Shown here in pieces: positions 9,890 through 17,787 of a stretch of DNA of 64,000 nt. The stretch covers positions 472,054 to 536,053 of the forward strand of contig JAAEQB010000012.1 in assembly GCA_024231975.1 (NCBI GenBank), read 5' to 3'. How positions within the stretch are numbered: position 1 is the stretch's first letter; the number at the start of each line of letters is the position of its first letter. Position numbers and translations under genes: made by a program. The notes beneath the pieces were generated by a model that was not told where the DNA came from, ran no database searches, and saw only the letters and a program-made list of their open reading frames with translations. Source of the DNA: Allobosea sp. (GTDB lineage: Bacteria > Pseudomonadota > Alphaproteobacteria > Rhizobiales > Beijerinckiaceae).

Positions 9890-10984
9890 TCAAGCCGACG
9901 TGTTCGCGCGGAACAGCAGGCTGCCATCGCCATAGGAGTAGAAGCGATAGCCCTCGGCGATGGCGTGGGCATAGGCGCGCTTCATCAGATCCAGGCCGGC
10001 GAAGGCCGAGACCAGCATGAACAGCGTCGAGCGCGGCAGGTGGAAATTGGTCATCAGCAGGTCGACGGCGCGGAAGCGATAGCCCGGCGTGATGAAGATC
10101 GCCGTGTCACTCGAGAACGGCTTGATGACGCCATCCTCGTCGGTCGCGCTTTCGAGCAGGCGCAGCGAGGTCGTGCCCACCGCGACGATGCGGCCGCCTT
10201 CAGCCTTGGCCGCATTGAGCGCATCGGCCGTCGCGGCGCTGACGGTACCCCATTCGGCATGCATGCGGTGCTCGTCGGTGTCCTCGGCCTTGACCGGCAG
10301 GAAGGTGCCGGCGCCGACATGCAGCGTGACGAAATGGCTGGAGACGCCGCGCTGCTTTAGCGCCCCGAACAGCTCCGGCGTGAAGTGCAGACCGGCTGTC
10401 GGGGCGGCGACGGCGCCTTCCTCGCGGGCATAGGTCGTCTGGTAGTCGCGGGCGTCGGCCTGGTCGGTCGCGCGCTTGCCTGCGATATAGGGCGGCAGCG
10501 GCAATTCGCCGAGCCGCGCGATGGCCTCGTCGAGATAGGGGCCGGTCAGCGAGAAGCGCAGGCCGATATCGCCGCCCTCCCCTTTGTCCTCGACCTCGGC
10601 CTGAAGCCGGGCGAGCTCGCAGGCATTGCCGGCGCCGTCGCTGTCGAAGACGATCGTCTCGCCGACGGCGAGCTTCTTGGCCGGTCGGGCGAAGGCGCGC
10701 CAGCGGTCATCCGCCTCGCGCTTGTGCAGCATGATCTCGATGCGGGCCGAGGTCTCGCCGCGATAACGCCGCCCCCAAAGCCGGGACGGAATGACGCGGG
10801 TGTCGTTCAGCACCAGCGCATCGCCAGGCTGCAGCAGCTCGACGAGATCGCGGATGCCGCGATCCGCGAAGGGCTCGGGAGCGCCGGGACGGACGACGAG
10901 CAGCTTCGCCGCATCGCGCGGGCTCACAGGCCGCAGCGCGATGCGTTCCTCGGGCAGATCGAAGTCGAAGAGGCCGACGTCCAT
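9890..10984 (-). CDS. queA: tRNA preQ1 ribosyltransferase-isomerase QueA
   Basis: A 364-residue QueA, which transfers and isomerises the ribosyl group of S-adenosylmethionine to preQ1 at tRNA wobble position 34, giving epoxyqueuosine. Family landmarks: [19 protein letters not shown] at the start, [24 protein letters not shown] and [17 protein letters not shown]. Full length. The cyclophilin gene lies 76 bases upstream on the same strand and queA is probably the last gene of that set; the tgt gene often found with it is not here. Confidence 0.97.
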   Translation of the reverse strand: MDVGLFDFDLPEERIALRPVSPRDAAKLLVVRPGAPEPFADRGIRDLVELLQPGDALVLNDTRVIPSRLWGRRYRGETSARIEIMLHKREADDRWRAFARPAKKLAVGETIVFDSDGAGNACELARLQAEVEDKGEGGDIGLRFSLTGPYLDEAIARLGELPLPPYIAGKRATDQADARDYQTTYAREEGAVAAPTAGLHFTPELFGALKQRGVSSHFVTLHVGAGTFLPVKAEDTDEHRMHAEWGTVSAATADALNAAKAEGGRIVAVGTTSLRLLESATDEDGVIKPFSSDTAIFITPGYRFRAVDLLMTNFHLPRSTLFMLVSAFAGLDLMKRAYAHAIAEGYRFYSYGDGSLLFRANTSA

Positions 10985-11060
10985 GGACCGATCCTAAAAA
11001 GCAATCCCGGGCCGACCAAGTCGACCCGGGATGACTTTGTTCGCGACGCGTGGGAACGCC

Positions 11061-11528
11061 TCAGGCGTCCGCCTGCACCTTCAGCGAGACGATGGAGTCG
11101 GGATCGCGCACCGGCTCGCCGCGCTTGATCTTGTCGACGTTGTCCATGCCCTCAACGACCTGGCCCCAGACCGTGTACTGCTTGTCGAGGAAGCGGGCAT
11201 CGTCGAAGACGATGAAGAACTGGCTGTTGGCCGAGTTCGGGTTCTGGGCGCGGGCCATCGAGCAGATGCCGCGGACATGCGGCTCGGCATTGAACTCCTG
11301 GGCGAGATCCGGATAGCTCGAGCCGCCGGTGCCGGTGCCGTGCGGGCAGCCGACCTGCGCCATGAAGCCGTCGATGACGCGATGGAAGACGATGCCGTCA
11401 TAGAAGCCCTCGCGGGCGAGCAGCTTGATGCGCTCGACATGGTTGGGGGCGAGGTCCGGCCGCAGCTTGATCACCACGCGGCCCTTGGTGGTCTCCATGA
11501 CGAGGGTGTTCTCGGGATCGAGCGACAT
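11061..11528 (-). CDS. Peptidyl-prolyl cis-trans isomerase (cyclophilin), cytoplasmic
   Basis: A 155-residue cyclophilin without signal peptide. Active-site features are visible: FHRVIDGFMAQ with catalytic Arg, GTGTGGSSYPD, MARAQNPNSANSQFFI, and Trp in YTVWGQVV at the cyclosporin-site position. Start MSLDPENTLV is chosen because it overlaps the upstream stop by one base (TGATG). It forms a block with the secreted protein and the second, exported cyclophilin upstream. Confidence 0.95.
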   Translation of the reverse strand: MSLDPENTLVMETTKGRVVIKLRPDLAPNHVERIKLLAREGFYDGIVFHRVIDGFMAQVGCPHGTGTGGSSYPDLAQEFNAEPHVRGICSMARAQNPNSANSQFFIVFDDARFLDKQYTVWGQVVEGMDNVDKIKRGEPVRDPDSIVSLKVQADA

Positions 11529-12157
11529 CAGACTGATCTTTCGTTGGTCGGCACGCGGCCGAAGAAGCGGATGATGATCGGGCGGCCTGCGATACTCCCT
11601 CCAAGCCCCGGCGACAACCTCATCGGCGTGCAATCACGCACGGCGCGCATCAGGGAATCGGTGAAACGCTCACGCAGGCCCGGCGGCGCGCGCCGCATCT
11701 CCCAGGTGACGCGCGGCTGGCCGAAGAGCGTGCCGTCGCGGCGCAGGCTGAAGCGGACGCTGGCGGCCGCACTGTCTCCCGCCTGAAGCGCAGGCGGCTT
11801 CCAGCAGCGCCGCAGCGCCGGACCGATCTGGTCGAGCCGGTCGACAGTCTCGTCGCCGAGGCCGATCGTCTCGGGGTTGACGGTACCGATGACGCCATTG
11901 TCGACGCCGGGCGTCGGCGGCGGCCTAGCCGGGCGGCGGGCGCCCTCGCCGAACGGGCCGCCGATGCCGGGCATATAGCGCTGCCCCGATTGCGGCGGCA
12001 GCACCGGGTTCTGCGAGCCCGAGGGCGGCGGCAGCACGGGGTTCTGGAAGCCCGAGGCCGGCGGCAGGCCGAGATCGCGCGTATCCTGCGCCAGTACCGT
12101 GCCACTGGCCGAGACCAGCAGCAGGAGCGTGAGCGCAGGGACGCGCGAACGGTGCAT
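11528..12157 (-). CDS. Secreted proline-rich protein with TonB/TolA C-terminal-like domain
   Basis: A 209-residue protein with a signal peptide (cleavage near Ala23-Gln24), then an 11-residue tandem repeat (LPPASGFQNPV, LPPPSGSQNPV, a third degenerate copy; residues 31-63), a Pro-rich stretch and a C-terminal domain of about 110 residues (IGPALRRCWKPP ... VRFSLRRDGTLF ... AVRDCTPM). The ending resembles TonB/TolA C-terminal domains, including the paired cysteines of the RCW and RDC motifs. It lies between two cyclophilin genes, 5 bases from one and overlapping the other. The role is unknown; periplasmic scaffold or receptor interaction is an inference. Confidence 0.75.
   Translation of the reverse strand: MHRSRVPALTLLLLVSASGTVLAQDTRDLGLPPASGFQNPVLPPPSGSQNPVLPPQSGQRYMPGIGGPFGEGARRPARPPPTPGVDNGVIGTVNPETIGLGDETVDRLDQIGPALRRCWKPPALQAGDSAAASVRFSLRRDGTLFGQPRVTWEMRRAPPGLRERFTDSLMRAVRDCTPMRLSPGLGGSIAGRPIIIRFFGRVPTNERSV
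11984..12067 (-). repeat. 33-bp tandem repeat in the secreted protein gene
   Basis: Two and a half copies of a 33-base unit coding LPPxSGxQNPV. The two full copies are nearly identical at DNA level, which suggests recent slippage duplication. Confidence 0.75.
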
Positions 12158-12162
12158 CGGAC

Positions 12163-12735
12163 TTACTTGGCGTCCGCGAGCAGGCGCATGCGGACGATCT
12201 TGTCGGGGCCGCTGACCGATCCGTTATTGGCGCTGCTGCCCTTCTTGATCTTGCGCACGGCGTCCATGCCGGAGACGACCTCGCCGAACAGGGTGTACTG
12301 ACCGGTCAGCGAGCCGCAGCCCTCGAAGCAGATGAAGAACTGCGAATTGGCCGAGTTCGGGCTCTGCGAACGCGCCATACCGACCGAGCCGACCTTGTAG
12401 GGCGTCGGGGTGAACTCGGCCGGGATGTTCGGCAGGTCGGAGCCGCCGGTGCCGTCGCCCTTCGGGTCTCCGGTCTGGGCCATGAAGCCGTCGATGACGC
12501 GGTGGAAGACGATGCCGTCATAGAAGCCGCGCTTGGTCAGGGCCTTGATCTGTTCGACATGCTTGGGGGCGAGATCAGGCCGCAGGCGGATGGTGACGCG
12601 CCCGTCCTTGGTGTCGAGCACCAGGGTGTTCTGCGGGTCGAGATTGGCCGGTGCCGGCGCCTGGGCGAAAGCTTGGGACTGAGCCAGGCCGATCGAAGCG
12701 GTAAGTGCCAGGGCGGCGAGCGTGGTGCGAAGCAT
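12163..12735 (-). CDS. Peptidyl-prolyl cis-trans isomerase (cyclophilin), periplasmic
   Basis: A 190-residue cyclophilin with a cleavable signal peptide (MLRTTLAALALTASIGLAQS ...FAQA). Catalytic landmarks FHRVIDGFMAQ, GTGGSDLPNIPAEF and MARSQSPNSANSQFF are intact; Phe replaces Trp in YTLFGEVV, common in prokaryotic cyclophilins. ATG at 12735 is preceded by a strong AGGAGAGG site. It is the first gene of the set running towards queA and is a close paralogue of the cytoplasmic enzyme at 11061-11528. Confidence 0.95.
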   Translation of the reverse strand: MLRTTLAALALTASIGLAQSQAFAQAPAPANLDPQNTLVLDTKDGRVTIRLRPDLAPKHVEQIKALTKRGFYDGIVFHRVIDGFMAQTGDPKGDGTGGSDLPNIPAEFTPTPYKVGSVGMARSQSPNSANSQFFICFEGCGSLTGQYTLFGEVVSGMDAVRKIKKGSSANNGSVSGPDKIVRMRLLADAK

Positions 12736-13065
12736 CGGAAACCTCTCCTGACCGCCGGAACGGCCCGGCGCATCTGAGGCTGCGAGGTAACGACATCCTA
12801 TGACTGGAACAAGGCGCTGAATCACGCACGGAGCACAATGTTGCACTGCACAAGAACAAACTGGAATAATTTTGCAAAAAGTTCGGGCGCGAGCTGCCTA
12901 AACAGGTGACAACATTATTGCGATCGGCTAATCACTCTGGCGCTGGGCTCGCCCGACCGTTTTCCGGGCGCCGCGGACCAGGTCTCGGGAGGAACAAACA
13001 GCCGTCCAGTATATGAGTGCGTAGGAATAATAGCGCGCCGATACTGCGGTAAAAAACAGACTTTC
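12736..13065. other. Intergenic region, possible small-RNA locus
   Basis: 330 bases without a credible protein gene, upstream of the periplasmic cyclophilin. It must hold the cyclophilin promoter on the minus strand. On the plus strand TTGCAA at about 12874 with AT-rich surroundings could be a -35 element. The GC-rich stretch 12948-12980 can fold (GCCCG with CGGGC). The strand ends at the strong hairpin at 13066, so a small RNA of about 150-190 bases reading rightwards is possible but unproven. Confidence 0.25.
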
Positions 13066-13100
13066 AAAGGCAGGGCGAAAGCCTTGCCTTTTGTTTTGGT
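13066..13100 (+). terminator. Intrinsic terminator with GAAA tetraloop
   Basis: AAAGGCAGGGC (13066-13076), loop GAAA, GCCTTGCCTTT (13081-13091): an 11-bp stem with one G.U pair on the + strand, followed by TGTTTTGG. No protein gene reads rightwards into it. In the opposite direction it lies 38 bases after the DUF1467 stop, preceded by an A-tract, so it may work both ways. Confidence 0.7.
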
Positions 13101-13128
13101 CTATACGCTACGTCCCACTGAACACCGT

Positions 13129-13359
13129 TCAGAGATCGAGCTGGGTCCAGATATACCAGACGATGCAGAAGACGATGGCGGCGATGATCGAGGTCGCGAC
13201 CGCCTTCTTGGCCAGGCCCGGCAGGACCGGCGCACCGGGATCGGTGCCCTTCTCGACCTCGCCGCTCTCCGCCTGGCTGCGCACGCCGAAGGGCAGCGTG
13301 ACGAACAGCACCGTCCACCAGATCACGAAATAGACCGCGAGCCCGCCACCGATCGTCAT
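13129..13359 (-). CDS. DUF1467 family membrane protein
   Basis: A 76-residue protein with two membrane helices (residues about 5-22 and 52-72) and a short hydrophilic loop; the opening IGGGLAVYFVIWWTVLFVTLPFGV and the TDPGAP loop are the DUF1467 consensus. In many alphaproteobacteria it sits after mce and before proS. Here ridA intervenes (ATGA overlap) and no proS follows. Function unknown. Confidence 0.9.
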   Translation of the reverse strand: MTIGGGLAVYFVIWWTVLFVTLPFGVRSQAESGEVEKGTDPGAPVLPGLAKKAVATSIIAAIVFCIVWYIWTQLDL

Positions 13360-13757
13360 GACGCGCGCCCTTCGCCAGCCAGGGCGATACAGGCGAACGC
13401 AACCTTGGCCTCGGTCGGCACGCCGAAGCGCGCCGTATGCCTTGCCGGCAAGCCATTAGGGAAATGCTTCACATATTCAGCATTGCAGGCGGCATAGTCG
13501 CTGGGGTCGGTGATCAGCATCGTCATCTGCACGACGCGCTCCAGGCTGCTGCCGGCCTCGGCCAGGATGGCGGCGACATGCGCCAGCGCCTGCCGCACCT
13601 GTTCGGCTGGGCTGTCGCCCCGCACGATGCCCTTGGCCGGATCATGCGGCGCCGACTGGCCGGAGACGAAGACCAGACCGCCCGCCCGCGTCGCGAGGCT
13701 GAAGGGGCGCGGTGAGCCGGCTTCCGGCTCGCCGAAGAAGGTGATCTGCGAGGTCAT
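13356..13757 (-). CDS. RidA family protein
   Basis: A 133-residue YjgF/YER057c/UK114 protein. RidA enzymes hydrolyse reactive enamine/imine intermediates made by PLP enzymes. Visible landmarks are GGLVFVSGQ, QALAHVAAILAEAGSSLERVVQMTMLI and the C-terminal AKVAFACIAL; the Arg of the canonical RidA motif appears as ARHTARFGV, so a variant subgroup is possible. It overlaps DUF1467 by 4 bases and lies 3 bases after mce, within the rnj-mce operon. Confidence 0.88.
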   Translation of the reverse strand: MTSQITFFGEPEAGSPRPFSLATRAGGLVFVSGQSAPHDPAKGIVRGDSPAEQVRQALAHVAAILAEAGSSLERVVQMTMLITDPSDYAACNAEYVKHFPNGLPARHTARFGVPTEAKVAFACIALAGEGRAS

Positions 13758-13760
13758 GGC

Positions 13761-14165
13761 TCAGGCCTGCTCCAGCTCGACCAGCGTGCCGCAGAAATCC
13801 TTGGGGTGCAGGAAGAGCACCGGCTTGCCATGGGCGCCGATGCGCGGCTCGCCCGAGCCGAGCACGCGGGCGCCCTGCGCCTTCAGCCGGTCGCGCGCCG
13901 CGAGGATGTCGTCGACCTCGTAGCAGATGTGGTGGATGCCGCCGTCGGCATTGCGCTCCAGGAACTTGGCGATCGGCGAGTCGGCGCCCATCGGCTCAAG
14001 CAGCTCGATCTTGGTGTTCGGCAACTCGACGAACACGACGGTGACGCCATGCTCCGGCTGCGGCAGCGGCTGCGAGACGCGGGCACCGAGCGTGTCGCGA
14101 TAGAGCGCCGTCGAGGCGGCGAGATCCTTCACGGCAATGGCGACGTGGTTGAGGCGTCCGATCAT
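13761..14165 (-). CDS. mce: Methylmalonyl-CoA epimerase
   Basis: A 134-residue VOC-fold enzyme that interconverts (2R)- and (2S)-methylmalonyl-CoA in propionyl-CoA breakdown. Landmarks: LNHVAIAVKDL (metal His), GVTVVFVELPNTKIELLEP, GIHHICYEVDD (metal His), and LFLHPKDFCGTLVELEQ (metal Glu and the typical ending). Full length. Its ATG overlaps the stop of the EF-G-like gene by 4 bases, an unusual insertion between rnj and mce. Confidence 0.95.
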   Translation of the reverse strand: MIGRLNHVAIAVKDLAASTALYRDTLGARVSQPLPQPEHGVTVVFVELPNTKIELLEPMGADSPIAKFLERNADGGIHHICYEVDDILAARDRLKAQGARVLGSGEPRIGAHGKPVLFLHPKDFCGTLVELEQA

Positions 14166-15076
14166 GCAGAATCTCCGAGAGCCAGCACTGCTGGCATACG
14201 CAGCGCCATCGCTGCTGGATAAGGTCCATCATCCGTGAAGGACGGGACCGCTTCGTAGTGGCTGAAGCGCGTCGAGTACGTCCCACGTCCTCCGCTCATC
14301 GCCCGAAGCGAGTTCGTGTAGCCGAACAGGGTAGCAAGCGGAGCGGTAGCGCCCACAATCACGACCGAACCCTCAATATCCCGGCTCGGTGCGACCACGC
14401 GGCGCTTTCGCAAGTCTGCAAGAACGGTCTCGACAATGTCGCTCGGCACCCGAACTTCTAAGGTCATGATCGGTTCGAGCAGCAGAGACACTCCTTTTTG
14501 GAGCCCTTCGCGAACGGCAATGCGCGTTGCCTCTTCGAAAGCGGCTTCTGACGAATCCAGATCGTGATGGGCCCAATCGAGAAGTCTTATCGCGACGTCA
14601 GCGACAGGAAAACCAGCGAGGATGCCGGAGCGCAGCACCAGATCGCTCCCTCGCCCGATGGCAATACGATATGTCTCGGGTAGGACCTGCGACTCGACGC
14701 CAGGGACAAAAACATTGCCCTCGCCCCGATCGCGCGGCACGACGGCGAGCTTGACGCGAGCAAAAGCGCGCCGGCCGTCCAATTGTTTGAGGACAAAATC
14801 GACCTCAGCGCGTTGCGAGATCGTTTCGAGATAGGCGACCTGTGGGCGGCCGGTGTTCAAGTCCAGCCCATAATCACGTTGGAGGACTTCAACCTTGCCA
14901 GCAAGCTGATCCTCGCTGGCCCCGCCGATGACAATCTGTCCGCTCTCCTCATCAGTCCGCACCTCAAAGCTGCCATCGGCCGCCTTGAGTTCACGCAACG
15001 CCGCCATGACGCGAACCTGATCGGCTTTTGACCGAGGCTCCATGGCCACATTCATCAGAATGGGAGCGGGGTTCAT
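14162..15076 (-). CDS. GTPase-less elongation factor G-like protein (domains III-V)
   Basis: A 304-residue protein that aligns to the second half of EF-G only. Residues 8-82 resemble domain III (MEPRSKADQ, TDEESGQIVI), 83-198 domain IV (GILAGFPVADV, HHDLDSSE at 170-177, LLEPIMTLEV) and 199-283 domain V (FGYTNSLRAM, GGRGTYSTRFSHY). The start coincides with the domain II/III junction and only about 90 bases separate it from rnj, so no GTPase domain is encoded. The tip loop that in EF-G reads GGRGQYG is altered (LDGRRAFA). Hand counts of 14461-14580 give about 56% G+C against about 68% in neighbouring rnj, suggesting transfer. It is coupled to mce. A ribosome-binding competitor or protection factor is an inference. 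Confidence 0.8.
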   Translation of the reverse strand: MNPAPILMNVAMEPRSKADQVRVMAALRELKAADGSFEVRTDEESGQIVIGGASEDQLAGKVEVLQRDYGLDLNTGRPQVAYLETISQRAEVDFVLKQLDGRRAFARVKLAVVPRDRGEGNVFVPGVESQVLPETYRIAIGRGSDLVLRSGILAGFPVADVAIRLLDWAHHDLDSSEAAFEEATRIAVREGLQKGVSLLLEPIMTLEVRVPSDIVETVLADLRKRRVVAPSRDIEGSVVIVGATAPLATLFGYTNSLRAMSGGRGTYSTRFSHYEAVPSFTDDGPYPAAMALRMPAVLALGDSA

Positions 15077-15165
15077 CGCGCAAGCAAGGCCTTAGCGAGA
15101 GGTGATGACGCAGGTTCGGCTCGAATCCGAACTTGATCAAGCTAACCTCGCAACCATGCCCGATC

Positions 15166-16836
15166 CTACACCGTGATCACCAGCGCGTTCACCAGCGGCT
15201 TCTTGCCCCACTCCTCGTTGACCGCAGCGCGCACGCCGCGCTCGAGTGCGTTGCGCACCGCCTCGGGATCGCGACGCTTGCCCTTGGGCAGACCCTCGAT
15301 CAGGTCCTCGACCGCATCGGCGACGATGTCGTCGAAGGGCGTACCGTCCTTGGCCGCGAGCGGCAGGCCGATCAGCGCAACCTCGGGGTCGCCGGCGAGC
15401 TCGCCCTTCTCGTCGAGGGCGACCGCGATCGAGATCACACCGGCAAAGGAGAGCTTGCGACGCTCTGGAATGGTGCGATCGAGCGCGCCGATCAGGAGCT
15501 CGCCATCCTGGTAAAGCCGCCCGTGCTGGACCTCGGTGAGCTTGCGAGCGCCGTCTTCGGCGATCGCGACGACGTCGCCATTGCCGGCGCGCAGAACATG
15601 CTTGACGCCGAGGCTGCGGGCGAAGGTCGCGTGCTCGGTCAGATGCTGGTCCTCGCCATGGGCGGGGATGGCGATCTTCGGCTTCAGCCAGCCATAGAGC
15701 CGCGCCAGCTCCTCGCGCCGAGGATGGCCGGAGACGTGCACGAGATGGGTACGGTCGGTGATGATCTCGATGCCGTCGCGCGCCAGCCGGTTGAGGATGG
15801 TGCCGACCGCCTTCTCATTGCCTGGGATGGTGCGCGAGGAGAAGATCACCCGGTCGCCCGGCGAGAGGGCGATCTCGGGGTGATCGTCAGCGGCGATGCG
15901 CGAGAGCGCGGCGCGCGGCTCGCCCTGGCTGCCGGTCAGCAGCGCCACGACCTTGTCGCGCGGCAGGTAGCCATAGGTGTCGACGCCGCGGAAGGCCGGG
16001 ATGCCGTCGAGATAGCCGCATTCGCGGGCGACATCGATGACCCGGTCCATGGCGCGGCCGACGACGACGACCTCGCGCTGATCGGCCATCGCCGCCTCGG
16101 CCACGGCGCGCAGGCGGGCGACGTTCGAGGCGAAGGTGGTGACGGCGACGCGGTTCGGCGCCGAGGCGACCAGCTCCTTCAGCTTGGCGGCGACGTCGGC
16201 CTCGCTCGGGCTGATGCCGTCGCGCAGGACATTGGTGGAGTCGCAGATCAGCGCCAGCACGCCCTCCTCGCCGAGCTCGCGCAGGCGGGCCTCGTCGGTG
16301 GGCAGGCCGACGCGCGGGGTCGGGTCGATCTTCCAGTCGCCGGTGTGGACGACGAGGCCGGCGGGGGTGCGGATCGCGAGCGCGTTCGATTCCGGGATCG
16401 AGTGCGCCACCGGCACGAATTCGATGTCGAAGGGGCCGAGGGTGAAGCGCCCGCCCTGGGCGACGATATTCATCTCGACCTTGGGCGCGCCCGGCTCCGA
16501 GAGGCGCCGCGTCGCCAGCAGGCCCGCCGCGAAGCGCGTGCACCAGACCGGAACGCGCAGCGAGGGCCAGAGCGCCGCGAGCGCGCCGATATGGTCCTCA
16601 TGGGCGTGGGTGATGACGATGCCGAGCAGGTTCGCCCGGTCCTCGATGATGTAGCTGAGGTCGGGCAGGACGATGTCGACGCCCGGCACTTCCGGCCCGG
16701 CGAAGGAGAGCCCGCAATCGACCAGGATCCATTTGCGCTTCTTTTCCGGCCCGAAGCCGTAGAGCGCGGCGTTCATGCCGATCTCGCCGAGGCCACCGAG
16801 CGGAACGAAGACGAGCTGGTCGCTGGAACGGGTCAC
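15166..16836 (-). CDS. rnj: Ribonuclease J
   Basis: A 556-residue metallo-beta-lactamase/beta-CASP ribonuclease. The zinc motif HAHEDH is at residues 77-82, with GLGEIGMN near the start, HTGDWKIDPTP, and the beta-CASP motifs (CDSTN, TTFASNVARL, HVSGHP). RNase J has 5-prime exonuclease and endonuclease activity in rRNA and mRNA processing. It follows birA after a 163-base gap; together with mce and DUF1467 it forms the usual alphaproteobacterial block downstream of nuo. Confidence 0.96.
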   Translation of the reverse strand: MTRSSDQLVFVPLGGLGEIGMNAALYGFGPEKKRKWILVDCGLSFAGPEVPGVDIVLPDLSYIIEDRANLLGIVITHAHEDHIGALAALWPSLRVPVWCTRFAAGLLATRRLSEPGAPKVEMNIVAQGGRFTLGPFDIEFVPVAHSIPESNALAIRTPAGLVVHTGDWKIDPTPRVGLPTDEARLRELGEEGVLALICDSTNVLRDGISPSEADVAAKLKELVASAPNRVAVTTFASNVARLRAVAEAAMADQREVVVVGRAMDRVIDVARECGYLDGIPAFRGVDTYGYLPRDKVVALLTGSQGEPRAALSRIAADDHPEIALSPGDRVIFSSRTIPGNEKAVGTILNRLARDGIEIITDRTHLVHVSGHPRREELARLYGWLKPKIAIPAHGEDQHLTEHATFARSLGVKHVLRAGNGDVVAIAEDGARKLTEVQHGRLYQDGELLIGALDRTIPERRKLSFAGVISIAVALDEKGELAGDPEVALIGLPLAAKDGTPFDDIVADAVEDLIEGLPKGKRRDPEAVRNALERGVRAAVNEEWGKKPLVNALVITV

Positions 16837-16999
16837 TGGCTATCCTGACGCAAGGCATGAACTGAGGAATTCGGCCATTGAACCGGCCGCGATGGCACGG
16901 CCAAGGCCGCTTGTCCGGAATGACGGGCCGCATGTCCGTCGAAACGGAAACCGCTCTAGCATGCCCTCGACCCTGCCTCCATAGCGGCAGGAGCGTTCA

Positions 17000-17779
17000 T
17001 CAGCCCCGGTCCTGAGAGGCGGGCTTGGCAGCGCCAAAATAGAGGTCACCGGCATCGATCAGCCGCCGGCCGGCTTCGGCTTCAAGTTCGAGCCGCCCGG
17101 AGGCGTCGAGGCCGAGGAAGCGGCCCGAGACCGGGCCCTCCGGCAGGCGCATGGTGATGGTCTCGCCGAGATAGGCGGCGCGCTCCAGCCAGGCGGCGCG
17201 GGTCGGGCCGAAACCACCGGGCAGCGACCAGGCCGAAAAGCGCTGATGCCAGGCATCCGACAGGGCTGCCAGCAGGCACTCCACAGTCGCGTCCGCTGCA
17301 TGCGCGGACAGGTGAGCGGCGGGATAAGGCGTGCCCTCCGGCGCAGAGGCGACGTTGACCCCGATACCGATGACGACGTTGAAGCGCCCTGCCCGGTTCT
17401 CGCCCTCCAGCAACAGGCCGGAGGTCTTGGCTCCGCCGATCAGCAGGTCATTCGGCCATTTCAGGGCGAGCGCCGGATGGGACAGCCCGGTCACCGCCGC
17501 TGCCGCATCATGCAAGGCAAGGCCGGCGACGAAGCCGAGCTGCGGCGCCAGCGCCGGCTCGCAGGGCGCGACCAGCAGGAGGCTGGCGTAGAGATTGCCG
17601 GGCGGCGAGCCCCAATGCCGCCCATGCCGGCCACGACCGGCATTCTGGCTTTTCGCGACGATCCAGAGCCGGCCCGGATCGCCTTCGCCCAGCGCCCGGC
17701 GCGCCTCCTCCATCGTGGAGGCGACCTCGTCGCGGACGATCAGGCGATAGCCGGCGGCGCGGGCGCTTTCGCCGAGCAC
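17000..17779 (-). CDS. birA: Biotin-[acetyl-CoA carboxylase] ligase, monofunctional
   Basis: A 259-residue biotin protein ligase of the catalytic type without the N-terminal DNA-binding domain. GRGRHGR at about 48-54 is the biotinyl-AMP loop and KWPND is the conserved biotin-site motif; GIGVNV follows. It activates biotin and attaches it to the carboxylase carrier protein. I chose the GTG at 17779, 8 bases after the nuoN stop, since no ATG fits; other in-frame starts would overlap nuoN. The exact start is uncertain. It ends the nuo operon proper. Confidence 0.88.
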   Translation of the reverse strand: MLGESARAAGYRLIVRDEVASTMEEARRALGEGDPGRLWIVAKSQNAGRGRHGRHWGSPPGNLYASLLLVAPCEPALAPQLGFVAGLALHDAAAAVTGLSHPALALKWPNDLLIGGAKTSGLLLEGENRAGRFNVVIGIGVNVASAPEGTPYPAAHLSAHAADATVECLLAALSDAWHQRFSAWSLPGGFGPTRAAWLERAAYLGETITMRLPEGPVSGRFLGLDASGRLELEAEAGRRLIDAGDLYFGAAKPASQDRG

Positions 17780-17787
17780 TCCAGCGC

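Noticed and set aside
12870..13100. 6S, SRP or other named housekeeping RNA
   Set aside because: I could not match the closing stem, the SRP GGAAGCAGC-type motif or other diagnostic elements, so only an unnamed candidate is reported.
15133..16848. 571-codon plus-strand frame opposite rnj
   Set aside because: Mirror of the rnj codon pattern without any recognisable domain.
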